Origin: Candidatus Nitrosymbiomonas sp.
GTDB taxonomy: Bacteria; Sysuimicrobiota; Sysuimicrobiia; Sysuimicrobiales; Humicultoraceae
Reading direction: 5' to 3'
DNA length: 6,833 nt
Assembly (NCBI GenBank): GCA_020724185.1
Contig: DYHL01000136.1
Location: forward strand, 1 to 6,833
In this document: positions 1 to 6,833 of the stretch, one piece after another
Position numbering within the stretch: position 1 is the first letter of the stretch
Layout of the letters: each line of letters starts with the position of its first letter
Program-made: the position numbers and the translations under genes
Notes under the pieces: model-generated
The model's input: only the letters and a program-made list of their open reading frames with translations
Databases searched by the model: none
Told to the model about the DNA's origin: nothing

Positions 1-305
1 GAGACCACTACCTGTCCGGCGGCGAGCCGGCCCAGCGCGGACCGCTGCTGGCGGTGGCGGCTGAGAAGAAAGAACAGCTGGGTTGGGAACGCCCGTCCGC
101 GGATGTCCTGGTAGAAGCCGTGCAGAAAGGGGTTCTCCTCCACGACCTCCAGGAGCAGATCGGCGCCTATGCGACCTGCCAGCCGCCGGGCGAGCGTGGT
201 TTTGCCGACCCCTATGGGACCTTCCACGGCGATCAACCATCCGCGGGGTTCTGGGGGAAGCAGAACGTACTGCCGCGCCCTCGGCAGGCTGATGCGTATG
301 GTCAT
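1..305 (-). CDS. Deoxynucleoside kinase (dGK/dAK-type), 5' part only
   Basis: This kinase would transfer phosphate from ATP to the 5' hydroxyl of deoxynucleosides in cytosolic salvage. 101 codons are visible before the gene leaves the window on the left. Seen: a P-loop GPIGVGKTT at residues 29-37, then LLEVVEENPFL at about 51-61, which matches the beta2 region of the family where the catalytic base is a Glu (probably E53). Next come an aromatic FY (64-65) and FPTQLFFLLSRHRQQ (73-87), the family's substrate-pocket and lid-approach helix. The ATG at 305-303 overlaps the hutI stop as ATGA, so translation is probably coupled. No strong Shine-Dalgarno site is visible. About 20 residues precede the usual N-terminal beta strand, which is longer than many relatives; a TTG at Leu24 would give a shorter form but has less support. 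The DRS/ERS motif and lid lie outside the window, so the preferred deoxynucleoside cannot be told. Confidence 0.85.
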   Translation of the reverse strand, partial: MTIRISLPRARQYVLLPPEPRGWLIAVEGPIGVGKTTLARRLAGRIGADLLLEVVEENPFLHGFYQDIRGRAFPTQLFFLLSRHRQQRSALGRLAAGQVVV

Positions 306-1561
306 TGGACCACCACGCGGCCGCGTTTGATCACGGTACGCACGATCGGCGCGCCGAGGTGCATGGCCAGATCTCGATGGTCAGAGACCTCAAGGACGAG
401 CACATCGGCCAACTTTCCTGCTTCCAGGCTCCCGATGTCGCAGGCCCTGCCGACCGCCCAGGCCGCGTTGATGGTGGCCGCCGCGATGGCCTCCGATGGA
501 AGCATCTTCATGCCGATGCAGGCCAGGGAGATCACCGCGGACATCGCCCAGGTGGGCGACGATCCGGGGTTGAAGTCGCTCGCCAGGGCCACCGGCACGC
601 CCATCTCGATCATACGGCGGGCGCCGGCGTAGGGCAGCCCCAGGAAGAACGCGGTGGTCGGCAGCAAGACGGCAACGGTGCCGCTTTGGGCCATCGCAGC
701 CAGGCCGTCCTCCGAGGAGTACAGCAGGTGGTCCGCCGAGATCGCTCCCACCTCTGCTGCCAGGGCTGCGCCGCCCTGGTCGGAGAGCTCGTCCGCGTGG
801 AGCTTGGGAACCAGTCCCAAGTTGGCTCCTGCTCTCAACACGGCCCGCGCCTGGTCGGGCGTAAACGCGCCCACGTCGCAGAACGCGTCGCAGAACTCCG
901 CCAGGCCCTCCTCTGCGACCGCCGGCAGGATCTGCCCGGCGATCGCCGCGACGTACCCGTCGGGATCCCGGTGGAACTCCGGCGGCACGGCATGGGCCGC
1001 CAGCACCGTGGCGACCAGTTCGACCTGGTGAATCTCGGAGAGCCGCCGGACCACGCGCAGTTGCCTGACCTCGTCCCCCACCGACAGTCCGTACCCGCTC
1101 TTGACCTCGGCGGTGGTGGTGCCGCTTCGCAGCATCCGGTCCAGCCGAACCAGACCTAATCGCACCAGCGTTTCCTGGTCGGCGCTTCTCGTCGCGGCGA
1201 CGGTGCGCAGGATGCCGCCACCGGCGGCGGCGATCTCCTGGTAGGTCGCACCGCGCAGCCGCATCTCAAACTCGTCCGAGCGGTCTCCGGCAAAGACCAG
1301 GTGCGTGTGCGGGTCCACGAAGCCCGGGAGCACGACGCGGCCCGACGCGTCCACGATGGTGGCCGAAGGCTCGATCCGTATAAGGTCGCGCACCGCCGGC
1401 GTGGGGCCGACCGCCACGATCCGGCCCTCGGACGCTGCCACTGCTCCGTCTGCTATCAGGGCCAGGTCCCGCAGCGACCCGCCGGTACGCGGTCCATCCT
1501 GGTGGCCCGCGAGCGTGATCAGTTCCGAGGCATGTTCGACGAGGAGGTCGGCAGAGTGCAT
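302..1561 (-). CDS. hutI: Imidazolonepropionase
   Basis: This enzyme hydrolyses 4-imidazolone-5-propionate to N-formimino-L-glutamate, the third step of histidine breakdown, in the cytosol. It is an amidohydrolase-superfamily protein of 419 residues, normal for the family. Seen: PGFVDPHTHLVFAGDR at 79-94 with the metal ligands H85 and H87; the substrate-region stretch EVKSGYGL at 152-159; AAHAVPPEF at 188-196; the HADE motif at 255-258, with H255 a metal ligand; ADHLL at 276-280; and SDFNPGS at 328-334, with D329 the last metal ligand. The ATG at 1561 sits 8 bases after the ftcD stop, and a GGAG (1573-1576) lies 11 bases upstream inside the end of ftcD. The frame stays open far upstream, but that extension is out of frame with ftcD and is not conserved coding. 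The stop overlaps the kinase start. It belongs to the ftcD-hutI-kinase transcription unit. Confidence 0.97.
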   Translation of the reverse strand: MHSADLLVEHASELITLAGHQDGPRTGGSLRDLALIADGAVAASEGRIVAVGPTPAVRDLIRIEPSATIVDASGRVVLPGFVDPHTHLVFAGDRSDEFEMRLRGATYQEIAAAGGGILRTVAATRSADQETLVRLGLVRLDRMLRSGTTTAEVKSGYGLSVGDEVRQLRVVRRLSEIHQVELVATVLAAHAVPPEFHRDPDGYVAAIAGQILPAVAEEGLAEFCDAFCDVGAFTPDQARAVLRAGANLGLVPKLHADELSDQGGAALAAEVGAISADHLLYSSEDGLAAMAQSGTVAVLLPTTAFFLGLPYAGARRMIEMGVPVALASDFNPGSSPTWAMSAVISLACIGMKMLPSEAIAAATINAAWAVGRACDIGSLEAGKLADVLVLEVSDHRDLAMHLGAPIVRTVIKRGRVVVQ

Positions 1562-1569
1562 CAGGCCGT

Positions 1570-2466
1570 CTACTCCAGCAGGCGAAACTCTAGGATCTGC
1601 CCGCGATCGAAGCCGTGCATGCGGAGGTGGGCCCGGGCAGCGTCCACGATGGCGTCCAAGGGTACGAGCCCCACAACCTCGCTTTCCGCAACCTCCACGC
1701 CGTGCCTGTTCGCTTCCACGCGCACAAGGTCGAAAACCCGCGCCATCGGCGTCTTGGACGCATCCAGGATGTTGATCGTGACCTGTGCCAGACCAGACGC
1801 CGCGGTAACGCCCATCGCCTGGACGTGGGCCAGCCCGCCGCTGGACTCGCGTACGGCGCGCGCCACCGCGCGCGCGATCATCACGTCGGTGGTCTGGAGG
1901 TTGATGTTGTACGCGATGAGCGGATATCGGGCGCCCACGACAACGGCGCCCGCGCTGGGGTGCGGATGGGGATCGCCGAAATCCGGCGCCCAGCCGTCCT
2001 GAAGCATCTTCTCCGCCAGTCCCTCGAACTCGCCTTTGCGGATGTCGGGCAGGCGCACGCGGTGCGCCGCGGCAGCGGCAGCGGCATACAGGTAGACCGG
2101 AAGCCGCAGCGTGGCCCAGATCTGCTCGCCGAGCCGGCGTGCCAGGCCGACGCACTCCTCGATCGCGGTCTCGCCCAGGGGCACGAACGGGATCACGTCA
2201 ACGGCGCCCACGCGCGGGTGTTCCCCACGGTGGTCGCGCAGGTCAATCAGCTCCACCGCCCGCTCGACCAGCGCCAGGGCCGCCTGCGCCACCGCCTCAC
2301 CTTCCCCGGCGAAGGTGATCACGCTCCGGTTGTGGCTCTCGTCCGACTGAACGTTGAGAACCCTCGCCCCTGGGGTCAGACGCACCGCGCCTACCACCGC
2401 GTCAATGACGTCGCGCCGCCGCCCCTCGCTGATGTTTGGCACGCACTCGACCAGCCGCCCGACCAC
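1570..2466 (-). CDS. ftcD: Glutamate formimidoyltransferase (formiminotransferase domain only)
   Basis: This enzyme moves the formimino group of N-formimino-L-glutamate to tetrahydrofolate, giving glutamate and 5-formimino-THF. The protein is 298 residues and lacks the C-terminal cyclodeaminase domain of the bifunctional vertebrate FTCD. Seen: LVECVPNISEGRR at 5-17, the family's N-terminal signature; GEHPRVGAVD at 81-90, whose H83 aligns with the catalytic His82 of mammalian FTCD; PVYLY at 123-127; WAPDFG at 159-164; YNINL at 186-190; and VGLVPLDAIVDAA at 265-277. Start choice: AGGAGGT lies six bases before a GTG at 2466-2464, and the family begins just before LVECVPN. An ATG at 2487 and one further upstream are possible, but the Shine-Dalgarno site would then be inside the gene. 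Residues 128-134 are seven alanines where relatives have mixed residues. It is the first gene of the left block; hutI follows after 8 bases. Confidence 0.95.
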   Translation of the reverse strand: MVGRLVECVPNISEGRRRDVIDAVVGAVRLTPGARVLNVQSDESHNRSVITFAGEGEAVAQAALALVERAVELIDLRDHRGEHPRVGAVDVIPFVPLGETAIEECVGLARRLGEQIWATLRLPVYLYAAAAAAAHRVRLPDIRKGEFEGLAEKMLQDGWAPDFGDPHPHPSAGAVVVGARYPLIAYNINLQTTDVMIARAVARAVRESSGGLAHVQAMGVTAASGLAQVTINILDASKTPMARVFDLVRVEANRHGVEVAESEVVGLVPLDAIVDAARAHLRMHGFDRGQILEFRLLE

Positions 2467-2555
2467 GCAGGCACCTCCTGGCGTCATCTCACGAAATGCT
2501 TCGTCGCGCCGGCAGGTTCTCCTAGACCCAACGGCCAATTAATGGGTAAGCTCTG
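2467..2555. promoter_or_regulatory. Divergent intergenic region, presumed promoters for ftcD (minus) and kptA (plus)
   Basis: This 89-base gap separates two divergently transcribed genes, so each most likely has a promoter here; for kptA there is no other upstream plus-strand gene. Seen: a local AT-rich stretch CCAATTAAT at 2535-2543, and an inverted repeat ACGAA-ATGC-TTCGT at 2491-2504. On the minus strand, a weak TTACCC and TCTAGG pair with a 17-base spacer could serve ftcD, with three of six consensus matches each. No hexamer pair is strong on either strand. A five-base-arm repeat is expected by chance in a stretch this long, so an operator role is only a possibility. The region does not look like the NTGTATAxACA-type HutC sites known from proteobacteria. 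Confidence 0.45.
2473..2479 (-). promoter_or_regulatory. Shine-Dalgarno site of ftcD
   Basis: AGGAGGT on the minus strand, six bases upstream of the GTG at 2466. It matches the anti-Shine-Dalgarno sequence very well and decides the GTG start over the ATG at 2487. Confidence 0.85.
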
Positions 2556-3134
2556 ATGCCTGCCCCTGGTCTTGACCGACACCACAACCGCTCCCAGATG
2601 CTGGCCCGGCTCAGCCGGCTGGCAGCCCTGGTGCTGCGCCACCGTCCCGAAGAGGTCGGCCTCACGCTGGATGGCGGCGGTTTCGTGCCCGTGGAGGCGC
2701 TTGCCACGGCGCTGAGCACGCAGCGGGGATGGGAGTCCCTGTGCGCGGACGACCTTGTGGCGCTATCGGTGGCCGACCCAAGGCGGTATGAACTGAGCGA
2801 CGGCCGGATTCGCGCGCGATACGGCCATACCATCACGGTTGAGCAGCCCGGAGAGGCTGCACTGCCCCCGGAGTGGCTGTACCTGGGCACGTCGGCGGCC
2901 GATGTAGCCCTGCTGCGCGAAGCCGGGCTGCGGCCCAGGGACCGCAGGCTCGTGCACCTTTCCGCGACGCCCCAGGCGGCCGCCGAGGTGGCGCGCCGGC
3001 ACATCAGCGATCCGGTCGTGGTCGTCGTCTTTGGCCGGCGGGCCTTTGCTGCCGGTGTGGGGTTCTGGCGGGCTGGGGCCGCCCTGTTCCTGACGGACGG
3101 CGTGCCGGCCCGGTTTCTCCTGATTACCGGCTAG
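2556..3134 (+). CDS. kptA: RNA 2'-phosphotransferase, Tpt1/KptA family, divergent
   Basis: The family removes an internal RNA 2'-phosphate using NAD+, giving nicotinamide and ADP-ribose 1'',2''-cyclic phosphate. In eukaryotes this ends tRNA splicing; the bacterial role is unclear. The 192-residue protein has an N-terminal winged-helix domain (about 16-95) and a C-terminal ADP-ribosyltransferase-like domain (about 105-190). Seen: VLRHRPEEVGLTLD (26-39), DPRRYEL (74-80), RIRARYGHT (84-92), PPEWLYLGT (104-112), GLRPRDRRLVHLS (124-136) and LFLTDGVPARFL (177-188). By my alignment from memory to E. coli KptA, the tetrad Arg21-His22-Arg69-Arg125 is R28, H29, R77 and R130. However, the family's LYHGT is LYLGT, QGHS is RYGHT, and the NGVWLT motif is altered. 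ATG 2556 is the first possible start, because an in-frame stop precedes it closely; M15 is an alternative. It is the only plus-strand gene here and its TAG overlaps the ASCH stop. Confidence 0.9.
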   Translation: MPAPGLDRHHNRSQMLARLSRLAALVLRHRPEEVGLTLDGGGFVPVEALATALSTQRGWESLCADDLVALSVADPRRYELSDGRIRARYGHTITVEQPGEAALPPEWLYLGTSAADVALLREAGLRPRDRRLVHLSATPQAAAEVARRHISDPVVVVVFGRRAFAAGVGFWRAGAALFLTDGVPARFLLITG

Positions 3135-3505
3135 ACGTCCATGGGCGGGGCACCCTCGCCCTCTTCCACCCGCGAGAAATGGATCACGGTGACCTCGTCA
3201 TCGAGCAGCACCGGGCGGCCGTAGATCTTGGAAAGGAACTCCACCAGGTCCTCGTGCCGCCGCAGTTGCGGGTTGTCCCTCTCGATCTCACGCGGCGTCA
3301 CCTCGGCAAGCCGTTTCATCTCAACGCGGTCTATGATGGCCGCGAATATCTTCCGGCGGGTGCCGAACCTGCGCCCGACCGTGATCCAGACCACCTGGCC
3401 GTCGCAGTACTTGTCGCGCTTGTCGCCCAGCCGGATCGTCGCCGTCTTGACACCGTGGCGCAGGGCGTCGGCGAACACGGTCGAGTAGAAGTTCAGCGCA
3501 AGCAT
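3131..3505 (-). CDS. ASCH-domain protein, YqfB-like
   Basis: A 124-residue protein with a single ASCH (PUA-like beta-barrel) fold. Seen: residues 1-17 form the leading strand and helix; GVKTATIRLGDKR at 18-30 is the ASCH signature (GxKTxTIR); VVWITVG at 38-44 and IFAAIIDRVEMKRL at 53-66 are barrel strands; the helical IERDNPQLRRHEDLVEFLSKIYG spans 74-96; and DEVTVIHF at 103-110 is the last strand. Family knowledge: E. coli YqfB uses Lys21, Thr24 and Glu74 to hydrolyse N4-acetylcytidine. Here K20 and T23 match, and D77 falls at the Glu position. Amidohydrolase activity is therefore plausible but unproven; RNA binding is the other family option. GGAGGT (3510-3515) lies four bases before the ATG at 3505. 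The gene follows hutU in the same direction after 85 bases and probably shares its transcript. The stop overlaps that of kptA. Confidence 0.88.
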   Translation of the reverse strand: MLALNFYSTVFADALRHGVKTATIRLGDKRDKYCDGQVVWITVGRRFGTRRKIFAAIIDRVEMKRLAEVTPREIERDNPQLRRHEDLVEFLSKIYGRPVLLDDEVTVIHFSRVEEGEGAPPMDV

Positions 3506-3590
3506 TAGGACCTCCGTTGGGTGAAGACCGCTTCTGGGCAGATTCCCCCTCCGCCTGGCGACTCCTGCCGCGCGCGGTCCCTGACGCGGT
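3506..3590. other. hutU-ASCH intergenic gap with inverted repeats
   Basis: There is no gene in these 85 bases. A seven-base inverted repeat, AGACCGC (3525-3531) and GCGGTCT (3586-3592), brackets most of the gap and reaches into the hutU stop codon. Inside is the self-complementary CCGCGCGCGG (3568-3577). There is no T-run after either on the minus strand, so this is not a convincing intrinsic terminator. It could be an RNA fold that lowers read-through or protects the hutHU message. Confidence 0.3.
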
Positions 3591-5248
<1,658 letters not shown>

Positions 5249-5252
<4 letters not shown>

Positions 5253-6766
5253 CGGAGAACCCCGACGGCGCGCTCAACTGCCTCCAGGAGGCGCCCGCTG
5301 CGCACCAGCACGGTCGCTGCCTCGATGTCCGGGGCCAGGACGCGGTCATCGTCCAGGACAGAGATGGCCTCCCGCACCGCGGCGTAGCCGGCCGCTGTGC
5401 CGTGTCCCATCGCTGCGGCGCCGCGGAACTCGAGGGCCTGGGCCGCGCACAGGAGCTCTATCGCCACGATCTGCTCGAGGTGGGCGACCACCGTGGCTGC
5501 CTTGCGCGCGGCGGCAGCGCCCATGCTCACGTGATCTTCCTGGTTCGCGGAGGTGGGTATGCTGTCGGCGCTGGCCGGATGTGCCAGCACCTTGTTCTCG
5601 GACGCCAGCGCCGCTGCCGTGTACTGGGCCAGCATCAACCCGGAGCGCAGGCCGCCGTCCGTGGAAAGGAACGCGGGTAGGCCGCTCAGCGCCGGGTTCA
5701 GCAGGCGCTCCACCCGGCGCTCGCACATCGTGCCCAGGCCGGTCAGCGCCGCGGCCAAGAAGTCCATCGCCACGGCCACCGGCTGGCCGTGGAAGTTGCC
5801 GCCCGAGAGAACCAGGTCCTCGTCTGGGAACAGGAGCGGGTTGTCGGTCACCGCGTTCAGCTCCACGCCCACGACGCAGGAGGCGTAGGCCGCGGCGTCA
5901 CGGGCTGCCCCGTGCACCTGGGGAATGCACCGCAGACTGTAGGCGTCCTGGACGCGCGCGGGAACGCTGTTCACCAGCGCGCTCCCCGCGACCATGAGGC
6001 GCACGTTCTCAGCGCTGGCCTGCTGGCCTGGATGCGGGCGCACCTGATGGATCCGCGGATGAAACGCGGCCGAACATCCCCGAAGGGCCTCCAGGGTCAT
6101 GGCGCCCACGGCGTCGGCCGTGCTGCAGAGCCGGAGGACGCGGTGGACGGTCAGGGCCCCCAGGCCGGTCATGAACTGCGTTCCGTTGACCAGGGATACC
6201 CCTTCCTTCGCGCGAAGGCAGATCGGCGTCAGCCCGAACCGCTCGAGCGCGGCGCTCGCGGCCAGGCGCTCAACGCCTACCATGACCTCTCCCTCGCCGA
6301 TCAAGGCGAGTGCCAGGTGCGCCAGCGGCGCCAGATCGCCGCTGGCGCCGACCGATCCCTGCTCAGGAATGATGGGGTGGATGCCGTGGTTGAGGAACGC
6401 CGCCAGCAGATCCGCCACCTCGGGCCGAACGCCCGAGTGTCCCAGCGCCAGGCCGTGCGCACGCAGCAGCATCATGGCGCGCACGACGCCGGCCGGGGCT
6501 GGCGGTCCCACGCCAGCGGCGTGGCTGCGAACGATGTTGAGTTGCAGGCGGTCGGCGTCCTCGCGCGATACGGGAACCGAGGCCAGTTTCCCGACCCCCG
6601 TGGTGATGGCGTAGACTGGCAGGCCCGCGGCGACAATGCGCTCGACCTGAGCACGGGCACTGGCGAGGGCTTCTCGTGCGTGGGCGGGCACCTCGACGCG
6701 AGCCCGGCCCTCGGCCACGGCGACGACGTCGGCGATCGTCAGCGTCCCACCCAGGCGGACGTGCAC
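5249..6766 (-). CDS. hutH: Histidine ammonia-lyase
   Basis: This enzyme removes ammonia from L-histidine to give trans-urocanate, the first committed step. At 505 residues it has the usual length for the MIO-dependent lyases. Seen: GSVGASGDLAPLAH at 137-150, with A141-S142-G143 cyclising to the MIO cofactor; the Tyr loop YAITTGVGKLAS at 52-63, with Y52; RSHAAGVG at 80-87, where Ser-His (81-82) is the histidine-specific pair, against Phe-Leu in phenylalanine lyases or His-Leu in tyrosine lyases; VNGTQ at 193-197, with N194; QDAYSLRC at 273-280, with Y276 and R279; and the ADSIPTSANQEDHVSMG block at 400-416, with E410. Start: GTG at 6766, with GGAG (6775-6778) eight bases upstream. It begins 13 bases after the stop of a preceding minus-strand gene, so no promoter is expected directly before it. 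The Tyr loop differs from the common YGINTGFG. Confidence 0.97.
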
Positions 6767-6779
6767 GCGGGCCGCTCCG

Positions 6780-6833
6780 CTAGTCCTTCAGCCTTTCGTC
6801 CACGAAGTTGATGGATATCTTGTCCTTGCCCCG
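6780..6833 (-). CDS. C-terminal end of an unidentified protein
   Basis: The last 17 codons of a gene entering from the right edge, ending in TAG (6782-6780). The visible tail is GKDKISINFVDERLKD, lysine- and aspartate-rich. I do not recognise the family. Support for coding comes from position 3 of the codons: 15 of 17 end in G or C, as in the real genes here. The stop also lies only 13 bases before the hutH GTG, as in an operon. It could be a hut regulator, a transporter component or something unrelated; nothing visible decides. Confidence 0.55.
   Translation of the reverse strand, partial: RGKDKISINFVDERLKD

Noticed and set aside
305..1159. 284-codon plus-strand open frame opposite hutI
   Set aside because: Antisense shadow of hutI; HutI carries all its metal-ligand motifs and the antisense translation has none.
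1562..2155. N-terminal extension of the hutI frame into the ftcD region
   Set aside because: Out-of-frame reading of ftcD. HutI of normal length starts at the ATG at 1561, just after the ftcD stop.
2467..2538. Longer FtcD N terminus from upstream ATG codons
   Set aside because: A near-perfect Shine-Dalgarno site six bases before the GTG at 2466, and family N termini that start at LVECVPN, favour the shorter form.
1615..2556. Long plus-strand open frame whose TGA overlaps the kptA ATG (TGATG), suggesting a coupled upstream gene
   Set aside because: It is antisense to ftcD, whose protein has clear family motifs along its length. The translation resembles no family and is typical of antisense frames in high-GC genes. 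The overlap is coincidence.
3568..3577. CCGCGCGCGG as an intrinsic terminator stem after hutU
   Set aside because: Self-complementary with no real loop and no T-run following; such GC palindromes are common in high-GC DNA.
5789..6811. 340-codon plus-strand open frame opposite hutH
   Set aside because: Antisense shadow of a highly conserved gene, with a low-complexity His/Arg/Gly-rich translation and no recognisable motif.

Overview
The window is a histidine-utilisation (hut) locus from a high-GC bacterium. GC is high by eye, and third codon positions of the real genes are nearly all G or C. The proteins are clear bacterial family members, but nothing fixes the phylum. A deoxynucleoside kinase of the dGK/dAK type and a KptA-type RNA 2'-phosphotransferase would suit a Firmicutes-like or uncultured deep-branching lineage; that placement is a guess.

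Right to left on the minus strand: the last 17 codons of an unidentified gene (6780-6833), hutH (histidine ammonia-lyase, GTG start at 6766), hutU (urocanase, ATGA overlap with hutH), an 85-base gap with weak inverted repeats, and a small ASCH-domain gene (3131-3505). A single plus-strand gene follows, a divergent kptA/Tpt1 RNA 2'-phosphotransferase (2556-3134). Its stop codon overlaps the ASCH stop within one CTAG. After an 89-base divergent intergenic region the minus strand resumes with ftcD (glutamate formimidoyltransferase), hutI (imidazolonepropionase, 8 bases after ftcD), and the 5' part of a deoxynucleoside kinase gene. The kinase start overlaps the hutI stop as ATGA, and the gene runs off the left edge.

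HutH, HutU, HutI and FtcD together take histidine to urocanate, imidazolone propionate, N-formimino-glutamate, and then glutamate plus 5-formimino-tetrahydrofolate. The route therefore ends in the one-carbon pool, not in formamide (HutG) or formylglutamate (HutF/HutG). The FtcD here has only the transferase part, so the cyclodeaminase must be encoded elsewhere.

The unusual part is the cargo. The hut genes are split into two co-directional blocks by a convergent pair of small RNA/nucleoside-type genes (ASCH and KptA), and a deoxynucleoside kinase is translationally coupled to hutI. The KptA keeps the Arg-His-Arg-Arg residues usually called catalytic but has Leu where the family has the His of the 'HGT' motif. 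The ASCH protein carries Lys/Thr/Asp at the positions of the Lys/Thr/Glu triad of the N4-acetylcytidine amidohydrolase YqfB. I see no mobile element, CRISPR array, tRNA or rRNA gene.
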